From Drosophila persimilis (taxonomy: Eukaryota; Arthropoda; Insecta; Diptera; Drosophilidae): a stretch of 64,000 nucleotides of DNA. The stretch covers positions 1,116,001-1,180,000 of the forward strand of contig NW_020825333.1 in the NCBI RefSeq assembly GCF_003286085.1, written 5' to 3'. The notes beneath the pieces were generated by a model, which searched no databases, was not told where the DNA came from, and worked only from the letters and a program-made list of their open reading frames with translations. The translations under genes and the position numbers were made by a program. Positions 30,384 to 41,997 of this stretch are shown here, in pieces (positions within the stretch are counted from its first letter, which is position 1; each line of letters opens with the position of its first letter).

Positions 30384-31511
30384 GTATATATATCACGAAA
30401 CACAGCGGCTTTTCATTTCTTGCGACGGCTACTAGGAGGTTCACTGGATCAACGATTTTGATGGTGAGAACTGATCTTCGATCCGCCCGACTACAAACAT
30501 TGGTCCTTCGAGCCGGATCTTGGCCTTCCCCATAAGGAGAAGCTTACCCCAGCCAGAATCGGCGGATCACTCCAAGTTCAAGATAAGTACTCTTCGATTG
30601 TGCCCAACACCAGTGCAGTGATTTGTGCGAGTTTTCCATCCCAGTCCGAGTTTCCGTGGCATATGTACATACATATGTATTCATTTCTTGCTCTAGCTCC
30701 AAATTAAACCATACTTCGTTCTGCCAACGGTTGTGGCCTCCTACTTCTCCAAAGGTTTAATTTGATCCGAGTTAGCTCCTGCGTTCAGTCCCCGATCCAG
30801 TGTAAATAATATTTCTACCTCTCCCAACTACCAGCTGAGCTTTCGTTGCTGACATATGCACATGCATACAAGCACATGTACACATCGCAACGCAATCCAA
30901 GCGGCTGAAAACAAACATATAGTCATATTCTTGCAATTACTTTGTTGTTTTTTCCGTGGTTTTTCGGTTTTATAAATAAATAAAATAAATCACTGGGTCT
31001 CCGTATTTAACTAATTATATTGCCAACAAAAATAACACACGATCCATACATACGGCACAACATATGTATTTATCTTACATATACATACGTACGCATTTTA
31101 AATTTGCATATTCTTGCACATCTATATAATATATTTTAACCGTTGTTTTACATCTCGCCAAAAGGGTGGTTCGTCAACCCAAGCCGCGGTACATAGCACT
31201 TACAGCCATACATACACACATACAAGCAGCAGCAGCGGTGCATTATTTTCGTTTTTCTTTTCGCTTTCGCTTCTCCACCGTTTGCTTGCGTTTTAGTTGT
31301 TGGGAGAATATTTGTCGGTGCCGCGCTTGGCCGTAACGGAACGACAAGTGACGCTACCCTGCATTTCGAGGGTATATTGTTTTTGAACGATTGGTACCTC
31401 GTGCCTCAATATTATTGTTCATCCTTAATTTTCGTTCTTGGTTGGACATTTGTTTGTTGATCGTAGTATTTATATCTATATATTCCGGCCACGGTGTATG
31501 ATTTCTATAAC
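30384..31511 (+). mobile_element. BEL-B LTR end, primer site and leader, duplicate
   Basis: The LTR end is at 30499, the Tyr-type primer binding site at 30501-30518, and the leader runs to the ATAAC at 31507-31511. No gene is seen in it. Confidence 0.85.
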
Positions 31512-32062
31512 TGTTAATGTGTGTGTGTGTAGGAAGCTGGGTTGCATACGGTACATAAACCGTCTACAGTTTTTTCGTCGCAACTAGAACTTGAACCAGT
31601 TGGACTGCGGAGTGGGTATCCTACGGTGCGCGAGGGAGGGTCTGAAGACACGGCGACAGCCTCTGATGATTGCGATGGAAGATGAGTGGCAGGCAGTTAT
31701 GGTACTGTTTCTGATACTGACTTTATTAATAAAAATGATTCTTATTTATAGGTAATCAAAAGGTACAAAAGTGCTGAGTATGTAAAATATATGTTTTGTG
31801 TATTATGGATAATTTTAGTGTCTGTTGGGCAATTGCGACATTTTGATGGTCAGCAACTGCCCCGCTGTCTTCGCACTCTGCGGAGAGAGTGCATTGTCAG
31901 CAGAACACACTGCAGTGGCTAGTGTGTTGTCGTGAGGTATTATATTGCATGTTACGTAGAACACTGTGTCACGGTGCCACTGTGTTATGCCGACGGGTAT
32001 TATACACTATTACTTAAACATATTTCTGCAACTGAACATTCTCCCGGCCGTTGAAATTGTGT

Positions 32063-32778
32063 TCAACCATCGTTCAAGTTGACGGTAAACCGGCGTGCAA
32101 GGGGTATAGAGGGTGATGACATGGCTGGATCGGGATTTGATGGCCTTGGTTTCCATAGTTGATACTTCTCCCGGAAAATGGAGGCAATGATCAATAGAAT
32201 TGATATTGCTAGGGCTGCATAAGCAGCGAGTTGATGGTGCTGCACGGTCGTGAGATGGTGTGGCAGCTCGTGATGATTGATGGCTGATAGTTGCTGGTGT
32301 AGATCATCAAGTTCTTGAAGAAAGTCTGATGTCTGGCTCTTCAGTTGCCACATTGGTGGCGAGGGTGATGTCTCCGGTGGGCTCACGTCACCAAACCGAG
32401 TGTAAGTCGATTTTACTTCGCTGATTGTGGTGCTGAAGGTACTGATGCTTACTTTATTATTGCGAGCAGTGCAACCAGGGGACATGGAGAGTAGACCAGT
32501 TCCTTCCAGTGTTATGGTTGACGGAACTCCGTTGCATACTGCTTGAAGTTTAGTTGTAGTATGCGTTGCGAAGATCCATTTATTTGGATGCTGAGTTTTT
32601 AGCCACACCGTGTCAGCCTTTGTGTGTGTTACCTGACACAGTGTTTCTGTTTTATTGTTAAACAGTTGAAACTCACAGCGATTGTCCACATTGAAGATCG
32701 TCTGATGGTCAAAGCAGATGAACTCCTCGTTGTATACTTTAAGACATGGTGGTTTACTATGGTGGTTCTGAGGTCAAA
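32063..32778 (-). pseudogene. env: Env C-terminal part, duplicate
   Basis: This copy of 17215-17930 has the same frameshift and the same membrane segment. Confidence 0.75.
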
Positions 32779-34989
32779 TAGACTCCAGCTTGTTGAATCC
32801 CAAAACGAAATTGGGATGATGCTGAAGACTTCGAGCTGAGCTGTTGAGACCAGCGGTAGCGTCAGCTTGAAGATGACGTGTTTTGCAGTCGGGGTTCCTT
32901 CGGCTCGCATGATTCTGTATAGTTGAATCACCTTCTTCGTTGTGACCGGCAGCATTTGATCTTGTGGCAAATGATCCCGTATCTGGTCTAGTTGGTCTAT
33001 TAGTTGCTCGGGAGACACCAGCGTGGAGCTTATTCTCCGATGATGAATACCGATTAGGACATCAGATATGTCGGACTGCATTCGTTGGAGAGTTGCTGTG
33101 ACCAGCGTTAATTGTGCTATTAGTCCTAAGTACGCTTGAATCAGATGATCGCTGTGATACGACCCTCTTTCTCGGTTGATAGTAGCCATATGCTGTTCCA
33201 AAATTTTTAGGCGATTATCAGTTGTTACTTTGTCTTTTCTGACTACGTTTATTGTCGCGTCGACAATTGATGTTTGGTTTTGGAGCAGATGTAGTAGAAA
33301 GTCTTCATTGGTTTTCACTTTCTCAATTACTTGAGTCATCTCTTCTGCGTATTTTGCGTCGAGAACATCAAAAAGACTGCTTGCTACATTTCCTATGATG
33401 TCCAGCGGCGATCTGCGTTTTCGAGAGTTTTTCATTAAAACGCTTCCTGCTTGTAGCTCGTTATACACATGTTGAAAGTGTTGAACTATGGAGTTACATG
33501 CCGGAACATTTTTTAATTCAGGGCACATGTATCGTAACTCTGAAATTCCGGCAGACATTAGTTGCATATCCTTCCAATATGGGTCCAAGTCATAGTATAC
33601 GATCATGGTCCACTCAGACGTTGCTATTCTTGATGTTCCAAGTTTCTCATAGAATATTCCAGGCTTGTTTGCGAATTGTGTCACATTTATTGACTGTGAC
33701 AATGCTAATGGAAGCATGAGCAACAGCACCACTAATGTTGATGTTAATGTAGGTGACAATTTTGTTGTTCGCTGTGTGGGTGGCTCATCAATCTCCGTGG
33801 TGTCACTGATCACGTTGTGGGAACGTTTGATTGCCACATCTTCTGGAAAGAGCGGCGCTAGACGAGTGATCGGGCGCTTGTATACGCCAGATGCTATCTT
33901 AACGTCAACCACTCGTACGTGGTTGTCCTGTCCAGGATATGTCTTAATGATGCGACCCATTGGCCACTTCATTACAGGAAGGTTGTCTTCCTTAACCAAA
34001 ACTAATAATCCTTCAGGTATGTTTGGTGAAGCGGTCTTCCATTTATGCCGAGCTTGCAATTCTTGGAGGTATTCTGTAGACCATTGTTTCCAGAATGAAT
34101 GCTTTAGGCGCGATACCAATTCCCAGCGCTTGACCAATGTTTTTCCTTGATGATCAGCATTGACGTCAGGAGGCGTTTTCAATGGTTCACCAATCAAGAA
34201 GTGTCCTGGGGTGAGCGCTGTTGTATCAGTGGGATCATCTGACATTGGAGTGATGGGTCGAGAGTTGAGAATTGCTTCAATTTCGATTATCACTGTGTTT
34301 AGTTCTTCAAATGTCAATGAGGCTGTGTTGGTGGTTGTTATCAACAGCCTTTTTGCTGATTTTACCGCCGCTTCCCAGAGGCCGCCAAACGATGGGGACC
34401 TGGGAAGAATGAATTTAAAATCCACTTGTTTTTTGTTGCAGTGATTCGTGATCAGAGCACTTGCCTTTGAGCTGAATATAGAGTCTTCTAATTCTTTAAG
34501 CTGGTTGTTTGCACCCACAAAGTTCGTTGCATTGTCGCAATGAATAGTTTGGCACTTCCCACGTCTACTTAAGAATCGACGCAGGGCGGCCAAGAATGCA
34601 TCTGTGGTCAGGTCGCTAACCAGCTCCAGGTGTACTGCCTTTGGGGAAAAGCAGCAGAACACGGCGATGTATGCCTTATTTGGTCTTTTGCCTCGGATCT
34701 TATGGTGGATCGCGATTGGTCCACAGTAGTCGACGCCTGCATTAAGAAACGGGCGTGCTTGTGTGACTCGTTGTGCTGGGAGATTGCCCATGATCTGGTG
34801 CATCAGCTTTGGTCTAGCCTTGGTGCATCTAACACAGCTGTGGATGATGCTTCTAGCCATTGCCTTGTCATTGATAATCCAATATTGTTGTCTTGCGATT
34901 GCCCTTAATGCTTGAGCACCACAATGCATGTTCTCCTCATGTAGCTCCCGCAAGATCATTTTAACGATTGGGTCATTGTAAGGCAGCAA
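32629..34989 (-). pseudogene. pol-env: Integrase and env ectodomain, duplicate
   Basis: This copy of 17781-20141 differs by one residue that I can see. Residue 541, in the hydrophobic stretch after the basic cleavage-type site, is Asp here and Gly in copy 1. Confidence 0.85.
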
Positions 34990-35108
34990 AACTGGGTGTT
35001 TTGCGTTATATGGAAGTAGAGCTTCTTCAAGTCTACCACCAACTCGGATGAGCTCATCGTCTCCTAGGAAGGGAGATAACGATATGATCGAGCTCTTTCT
35101 ATCCAGTC

Positions 35109-36037
35109 TTATAGCGTTGGAACCTTTTTAACTCTGCTGTAAACTCGACTTGTTGTATGGTTCGCAGGATTATAGTGCGGGCGTGAGTCAGTTCTTCTGC
35201 GCAGAGCGTTGTGATGTTCGCTCTGTTGGTTTTGTAGTAGAAGCGTAACATATATACGAGTTGCTATGTTTGCAAGTATATTATTCACCCCCAAGTGCGC
35301 TAGGTGTGATTGGCAAGCTTACATGTTTAGCTTTTCTCTCAAAATTGCTGGGTTCTATGTTGGGTGCCTTCGTCCAGTTGTCTCGAGATCCGTGCAGGAA
35401 TAATGGTCCATATAACCACAGATTGTGATCTGCCAGTCTGCTTGCTGCGGTTCCTCTTGACAGGACATCGGCTGCGTTGTTGGCCGATGACACGTGACGC
35501 CATTGTGACTGGTTTGTTAATGCCTGGATTTTGGCTATTCGATTAGCCACAAAGGTATGGTATGTTGATGACGATGCGTTTATCCAGGATAAAACAACGG
35601 TGGAATCACTCCAAAACCATCCTGAAACCGTGTTAATGTCCATGTGCAGATCCTGTCGGACCCGGTTTGTGAGCTCGGCACCGAGGACTGCAGCACAAAG
35701 TTCTAACCGTGGTAGCGATTGTTTGGCTGTCGGCGCCACACGTGATTTCGAACAGAGCAGTCTTACTGACACTTGGTTGTTTTTATATGTAGCGCATACA
35801 TATACTGCTGCGCCATATGCTCGTTCTGATGCATCTACAAACGAATGGAGTTCTTGGGTAGCTGGAATTTTACCATCGTAATTATGCCGGGGAATTTGCA
35901 TTTTGTTCAATGTTTGTAAGTCGTCCCGGTATTCTTTCCATTCGGTTTGGTGTTGTAATGGTAATTCGTCATCCCAATCCAGTTTGAGCTCCCAAAGTTG
36001 TTGCATGAAGATTTTTGCCTTTACTACCACCGGTGCA
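35109..36037 (-). pseudogene. pol: RNase H domain, duplicate
   Basis: This is a copy of 20261-21189, with the same G5 frameshift and the same junction to the LTR. Confidence 0.85.
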
Positions 36038-36374
36038 AATGTGTGTGTGTGTAGGAAGCTGGGTTGCATACGGTACATAAACCGTCTACAGTTTGGTCGT
36101 CGCAACTAGAACTTGAACCAGTTGGACTGCGGAGTGGGTATCCTACGGTGCGCGAGGGAGGGTCTGAAGACACGGCGACAGCCTCTGATGATTGCGATGG
36201 AAGATGAGTGGCAGGCAGTTATGGTACTGTTTCTGATACTGACTTTATTAATAAAAATGATTCTTATTTATAGGTAATCAAAAGGTACAAAAGTGCTGAG
36301 TATGTAAAATATATGTTTTGTGTATTATGGATAATTTTAGTGTCTGGTGGGCAATTGCGACATTTTGATGAGGA

Positions 36375-36989
36375 TGTTCAGGCCAGTAGCAAATAATTGC
36401 CAAGCACTGTGCCAACTTCGTGCGCTCCGGTCCCAACTAGTTCTCGCGCGCTCGGAGGGGCGCTCGGGAGAGCGATCTACGATCCACCCGGCGCTCAAGC
36501 TATCATAGAGCATAGATCATAAGGCTTAAGTTAGTTACGTTTCCACCCCCGACTCAAACGGCCTATCTACCGCGCGACCACCGAACCAAATACACACCTA
36601 CATACGTACATATGTTATCCGATCCAGCCGGATACCCCTCCCTCTTCATTTGGTTCTCGACCCTACAGCGGGTCAATGAGCTTAAACATTTTCATATGAA
36701 CCAAATACAGCACATGCCTCGTCGCGTAACACGAGAGTTGCAGCGTTGACAGAGACACTTGCCCAGACAGCCCAACAACAACTATGGGGCAGTGGAACGT
36801 GGGAAACTGCCGCTGCTCAACATAACACCGGCGCGTGTGCCATGTCAGCAGATTAATGCACCGGCGACTGCGCAGCCGGCGTCCGGGGAATTAAAATTAT
36901 GACTTTCATTTTTATGTAAATTTAGATTGTCTAAGATCTCCAACGAGGAACAATAATTCTCGCTTCGACGGAATAAATAATATACATTA
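36375..36989 (+). mobile_element. BEL-B-related LTR, plus orientation
   Basis: It starts TGTTCAGGCCAG, preceded by AGGA, which equals the last four bases of the BEL-B polypurine tract. The first 235 bp match the BEL-B LTR. The second half is unlike the other copies and ends after AATAAA (36972-36977) and ATACA. It may be the 3' LTR of the plus-strand BEL-B element or of a related subfamily. It abuts an LTR of opposite orientation. Confidence 0.55.
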
Positions 36990-37255
36990 TGTTTGTAGGG
37001 GGGCGGATCGAGGTTCAATTACCCAACGGCGAGGTGTTTGTTCTAGTTTAAACTCTGGGTATTCGCGCGGTATGTCGACCGGTTGCAGCGGGGGTGAAAA
37101 CGTAACTACTACTTATGGTGATTTTTCTGCCGTGAGCGCCGTGTGGATCGTGGATTGTGGATCCGAGCGCCCCTCCGAGCGCGCGAGAGCGAGCCGGGCC
37201 CGAGGCGCGCGGAGCCGGCACAGTGCGCGGAAACTGTATACTGCTGGCCTGAACA
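36990..37255 (-). repeat. BEL-B 3' LTR, copy 1 (266 bp)
   Basis: On the minus strand it starts TGTTCAGGCCAG at 37255 and ends CTACAAACA at 36990. The polypurine tract (C-rich on plus, 37256-37268) lies immediately inside. Confidence 0.85.
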
Positions 37256-37498
37256 TCCTCCCCCCCTTACAGGATTGCAAAGTATCATGGGGTGGCCTAT
37301 GGCTGGGTACACGCCCCCGACACGATTCATCCAAAAACGGTGCTCTGGGCCACCGGCAGGCCGTCCTCAAGCGCAAGGAACCCGGGCTGGATCACCTTCG
37401 GGTAGACATCTGCTCCCAAGATGAGCGAGACTGTAGCCGGTCGATGGAACTGTTGATCGGCAGCCTCAGGTCACCGAAACGCGCCCGGACGGAATCGC

Positions 37499-38266
37499 TC
37501 AGCTGTCGGGTAGGCGTGCGGATGCGCAAACGGGGCTCGACCTTGAGCATCGTCTACAACTGGAAGTCGCCCACACTTTCTCGTCCCCCACACAAGTGAT
37601 GGGCAACTTGAAGGCGCTGGCCAAGGATTCGTCAATACAGCTCACCGGCGTGCATGGGTCGATGAGCGCCGCCGTCTCGAAGTTTTTGGAACCCGTATCC
37701 AAGACCACCAGCGCCGTCGGGATGATGATGAGGCTTCGATGTTGTAGAAGTGAGTCGACGGATGGTGCCGGGGTCCCTGCCACGGGGCGGCTCACGGGGA
37801 GACGAGGGCGGCGGTCGGCGTGGGCCGACGTGGATGGCGACGATGCAGCCGAGGCTGTGCGGGCTGGACGCCGAGGTCGGCGTTCGACGTGGGGCGCTGT
37901 AGATGGCGACGATGTTCCTGTGGCCGAGCGGGCTGGACGCCGAGGACGGCGTCTGACGTGGGGCGCTGTAGGTGGCGACGATGCTCCTGAGGCCGAGCGG
38001 ACTGGACGACGAGACGAGGGTATGTGGAGTAGAGTGGTTTTTGCCACACACCCGGCACAGCCCGCCACTGCGACAATCCTGGCCGGAGTGTTGGTGGGCC
38101 AGGCAGTTCCGAGGACAGCTCGGAGTCTCTTCTCAGGGCTCAGGCGAAGGAAATGGTGACAGGTCCGCAGCGAATGAACTCCTCGGCAGACCCGGCAATG
38201 GTACGAGTTGATCCCTCGATCACGACGGCTCTCCGTGGTGCGGCTGGCGCGGATCCGTGGGGCCAT
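37499..38266 (-). CDS. Zinc-knuckle/protease-like ORF between pol end and 3' LTR
   Basis: This 255-residue ORF has a Cys/His motif near residues 22-40 (YHCRVCRGVHSLRTCHHF) of the BEL Gag knuckle type. A Pro/Arg/Ser-rich segment follows with 23-residue repeats (PHVRRRPRRPARSATGTSS pattern). Next is a protease-like stretch (ETAALIDPCTPVSCIDESL) in which the expected D-[ST]-G reads DPC. It looks like Gag-Pro of a second BEL/Pao element, placed downstream of integrase where BEL elements normally have none. It may be a recombinant fragment. The aspartic protease would be inactive. Confidence 0.6.
   Translation of the reverse strand: MAPRIRASRTTESRRDRGINSYHCRVCRGVHSLRTCHHFLRLSPEKRLRAVLGTAWPTNTPARIVAVAGCAGCVAKTTLLHIPSSRRPVRSASGASSPPTAPHVRRRPRRPARSATGTSSPSTAPHVERRPRRPARTASAASSPSTSAHADRRPRLPVSRPVAGTPAPSVDSLLQHRSLIIIPTALVVLDTGSKNFETAALIDPCTPVSCIDESLASAFKLPITCVGDEKVWATSSCRRCSRSSPVCASARLPDS
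37797..38010. repeat. 69-bp tandem repeat within the extra ORF
   Basis: About three units start at ggacg(c/a)cgag near 37866, 37935 and 38004, with a diverged one before them. The period is 23 codons, so the ORF frame is kept. Confidence 0.8.
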
Positions 38267-38353
38267 GTCTGGATGAGGATGGAACTAGGATGGAATAGAG
38301 AAGTCGAAGAAGTATTAGTGCGGAGCTGTGAATGGGACAAGTGCACATTCACG

Positions 38354-39464
38354 TTATTGTTGGATGGAACTACGGAGTTCTACTGGCAGGAGAACGACCT
38401 TTACAACCGGTCTCTTGAGGGTACCGCGGGCAGTAAGGATATCCACCACACGGACCCTGTCGTCGGCACCGGGATACACGGAAGTTATTCTTCCGAGCCG
38501 CCATTCGTTGGATGGCAGGTTATCCTCTTTGATGACCACCATATCGCCAACCTGCAGATTTGAGGGCTTTCAAATGCTGCCACCGATTGATGATCGAATT
38601 AAGGTTCCCCTTTATTTCGGGCTCGGCCGTACTCATCAAGGGTCGCCCAATAAGGAAGTGCCCGGGAGTGAGGGCTAGCAGCTCCGTCGGAGCGGCCTGG
38701 AATTGAGGCACGCTTCAATCTTTGCGAGCAGCGTAGTAAGCTCCTCAAACGTATACCTCCGAGTGGACGTGGCCTTGTAGAAGAGAGTTTTGAAACTCTT
38801 CACTCCGGCTTCCTATAGACCTCCCATATGTGGAGCTCATGGTGGGATGAAGCGCCACGAAACCAGCTGATGGCTATACGCATCAGTCACCGAGTCCTTA
38901 AACGCGTCAAGGAAGTCATTGGAAAGCAGGGATCTGAATGGATACGCTGTGGACATCCGCGCCTTGCGACGAACCGAGCGAAAGCGGCGAGAAATTTTTC
39001 GGTGGTGAGGTCGGACGTGGGTTCTAAATGTATCGCCTTTGTGGAAAAGCACACGAATACGCACACATACCCCTTCGTGATCAGACATGCTCTCCCTGTA
39101 TAGTTCCGTATTTCGAAAGGACCCGCGTAATCACCTAACCTGCGTAAACGGTCTTGAAAAGGACGACCGCTCGGCTGGAAGATCTCCCATCATTTGGGTT
39201 TGCAACCTCCTTTTGTGAATAATGCAGACCTTGCAGGAATTCACAACCCCCTTCATAAGCCTTTGAACCTTTGGAATCCAATACTTTGATCGAATGAGGC
39301 GCACCATCAATTGGTTGCCGCCATGAAGAGTTATCCGGTGTGTAAATTGCGCGACAATTATATGGGAGAATGATTGGATGTCGTTCGTCGAATCTTAGCA
39401 CTCCAGAGCCTGCGACACGGCCGCATGCTCTGATCACTCCATGGCGGTCTAGGAAAGGGTTCAT
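38354..39464 (-). pseudogene. pol: BEL-B integrase, broken
   Basis: The upstream part (LDRHGVIRACGRV, ERHPIILP) and the C-terminal part (LLALTPGHFLIGRP, VVIKEDNLPSNEW, then the pol end at 38354) are recognisable BEL/Pao integrase. Several frameshifts and stops separate them, and no continuous DDE core can be read. Pol ends about 90 bp before the extra ORF. Confidence 0.75.
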
Positions 39465-39613
39465 GTTCAGGATAGAACTTGACCTTGGCGTTGGCCGCTT
39501 ACCGCTTAGGCAGCGGTACTCCTCGGGGTATTCTCTACGCTGCGTCTCTAGGATAAGAGTTTTTTCAGCTTCGGTAATTTCGTCGCTCGTAAGATGGCCC
39601 TTTTGCGCGGTGG

Positions 39614-40177
39614 CTAACTTCCGGCAGCGCTTGGTAAAGCGCAGGATATAGCTCGGACTCGTAGAGCTCTCTCCAGATTGGAGAATCGTTCGAGGAAGTC
39701 TTCGGCTGGGTCGAGTGCGAAATGGGCCTTTACAGTTCGCTGCTCTAAGGTCATAACGGGGGAGTTACTAACTGGTGCCGCCCATAGATCTCGGCCGCTC
39801 TGCAGCCAAGTTGGTCCGTGCCAACAGAGTTGGTTATCCACCAACTTCTGTAACGGCACGCCTCTGCTGGCTAAATCCGCTGGGTTCTGTTCGGATGGAA
39901 CGTGGCACCACTTCTCAATATCGGTCGCTTGAGATATCCTAGTCACTCGGTTGGCCACGAACGTGGTCCAGTGACACGCGGGCTTTGCCAGCCAGGCGAG
40001 GACTATGGTGGAATCGGTCCAGCAATAGCAGCACGTACTTGCTGTTGGCATATTCGGCAGGATAGCCGCCGCCATTTCGGACAAAAGCACTGCCCCGCAA
40101 AGCTGTAACCGGGGGAGCGACACGGTTTTCACGGGTGCGACTCGCGTTTTCGCTGTGAGAAGCTGCACCTCGACCAA
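39614..40177 (-). pseudogene. pol: BEL-B RNase H, N-terminally deleted
   Basis: Visible motifs are TVSLPRLQLCGAVLLSE, CWTDSTIVLAW and NPADLASRG. The first RNase H Asp motif and the preceding linker are missing. RT reads into ARLFDPAGWLA, then jumps to this domain, implying a deletion of roughly a hundred codons near 40180-40230. Confidence 0.8.
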
Positions 40178-40278
40178 ACGGTCAACCTCAATGCGCCCGT
40201 AGATGGCGGGCCAACCACCCCGCGGGGTCGAACAGCCTTGCGATCTGGGACAGAACTGCTCGCTTGGTGTATGGCGAC

Positions 40279-41997
40279 TCAGGCGCTAACTCGGGAGGGA
40301 CACAAAAAAAACTCGTCTGAAGTCGCTTTCCAGCGAATCCCGAGAGTCTTAGCCATGCTCTCTTCCTCCATCTCCAGAAAATCGGTGTGGAGAAGATGAG
40401 CATTCGGAATTCCTGCGAGGATAGCTTTGTGGTTTGAAGTCCACTTCCGCAGCGGAAACCCTGCAGAGCTCAGTGCGGCCTGCAACTCGCGGATCGTTAG
40501 TCGAGCCTCCTCGGTAGAATCCGCTCCGGCTAGGACATCGTCGACATACATGAATGACCGGATAATGCGACTTGCTTTCGGAAATCTGACCTGGACGTCG
40601 CTCGCTAGCTGTTGCAACACTCGGATGGCAAGAAAAGGAGCGCAATTGACTCCGAAGGTTACGGTCTTAAGTTCATAGTCGCGGATGTGTCCCTCCTTGT
40701 TTCGAAATAATATTCGCTGGAAAGGGGTGTGTTTCGGGTCAACCCAAATTTGGCGATACATTTTGTTGATGTCCGCGTTGAAATCGTACCGGAAATACCG
40801 CCACTTTAGGATCTGGAGGGTCAAGTCAGATTGGAGGACCGGTCCGGCGTGCAGAAGATCATTCAAACTCACACCGTTGGTCGACGGGCTGGATGCGTTA
40901 AATACCACGTGGATCTTCGTGGTAGTGCTCTCAGGCTTGAAGACAGCGTGGTGCGGAAGGTAGTAGGTTGAGGACCCATGAGTCGGAGGAACTTCTGTCA
41001 TGTGTTCAAGCTCTAGGTATTCTTGGATCACGGTGTCATACTGCTCTTGTAGGGGACTGTTTCTTTTCAAGCGATTTTCGTTTCTTAGGAACTGGGCCAG
41101 CGCGGTTGCCCTTGAATACCCCAGATCTGATCCGAGATGACCTGGGTCGCGAAACGGTAACTTGACGACGTATTTCCCGCTTGGCGTTCTTGACGTAGTT
41201 CGGAGGAAATTTCTTTCGCAGTACGAATCCGACTCGCTTTCTATTTTAGTAGGAATGTCCTCCACCTCCCAAAACTTTGTGAGGAGTTTGTCCAACGGAG
41301 TCTCTAGCTCGGTGGAAATTTGCGTGGAGAAGGATGCGACCCGGCCTTGTACCGTGTTTGGCACTGGGCCTGTAAGAACCCACCCGAAAATGGTTTCCTG
41401 TCCGAGGAGAGATCCACAGATGTTCGTCTGTGAGCCGCTCAAGAGGATGGATGGAAGGATGTCGGCACCAATCAGGACATCTATTTGTGAGCTTTCGTAA
41501 AATGTCGGGTCTGCCCATGGCAGGTTCGGCAAGTCTCGCAACGAGTGTTGCGGGATCGGATGGGAGGGAAGGCTGCCTGATAGTTCCGGCAGGACATAGG
41601 CTGTGGCGTCCAATTGTAAGCCCGGCTTAGTCGGGGAACGGATGGAAAAATGGCAGAGTTTCTTGGACTGAGCGGATATTGTCTGATTGAGGCCCGAGAC
41701 CTGTGCCTGGGCGAGTCGGAATGGCAACTTAATGATCTGGAAGAGACGTTCCGTAATGAACGTCGCCTCGGAGCCCGGGTCGATTAGAGCGCGGGCGCGA
41801 AAATTTGTCCCCAAGTGGCAAATATTAATAATAGCCGTGCCTAGGAGTACCGCCCTCTTGCCGGAGGCGAAATAGTTCTGAACGCTAGGCTGAGCTTCGG
41901 CAGGAGTCGGAAGTGGTACGGAATTGGGCACGGATTGGCTGGAAACTGGAGTGCCACGGTGCAGCAGCGTATGATGCCGGTCTCCATTGGCATTCAC
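40279..41997 (-). pseudogene. pol: BEL-B protease and reverse transcriptase
   Basis: The 572-residue ORF overlaps gag by 113 bp in another frame. Protease motif ALIDPGSEATF (residues 71-80) has Pro where an active enzyme needs Ser or Thr (DSG in the copy at 22230). RT follows, with VVFNASSPS, the first palm Asp in FNADINKMYRQ, and YVDD at 484-487. The ORF ends early at an A8 (plus strand) run, 40304-40311. The neighbouring frame continues as LAPESPYTKRAVLSQIARLF, so a one-base slip is likely. The damage is identical in all three copies. Confidence 0.85.

Larger units (their letters stand above)
22880..36370. repeat. 14.85-kb tandem duplication, copy 2
   Basis: This segment matches 8034-21522. 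The left junction is abrupt at agtaaagcaaaag inside Gag. The right junction is at cattttgatg inside the BEL-env LTR, 190 bp before that LTR ends in copy 1. All stops and frameshifts of the coding remnants are shared with copy 1. Confidence 0.95.
31512..36370 (-). mobile_element. Env-bearing BEL element, duplicate with cut 5' LTR
   Basis: This is a copy of 16664-21522. The 3' LTR is at 31512-32038. The 5' LTR starts near 36038 and is cut at 36370, so it lacks its outer 190 bp and its ATAAC duplication. Confidence 0.9.

Noticed and set aside
36375-37255. A Foldback/Galileo-type transposon
   Set aside because: Both ends are explained as LTR starts of BEL-B with adjacent polypurine-tract remnants. 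It is kept as a finding because the block was not searched for elsewhere.
40304-40311. The A8/T8 run as a programmed frameshift site between RT and RNase H
   Set aside because: BEL/Pao pol is normally a single frame through RT and RNase H. Beyond the slip there is also a large deletion, so damage is the simpler reading.
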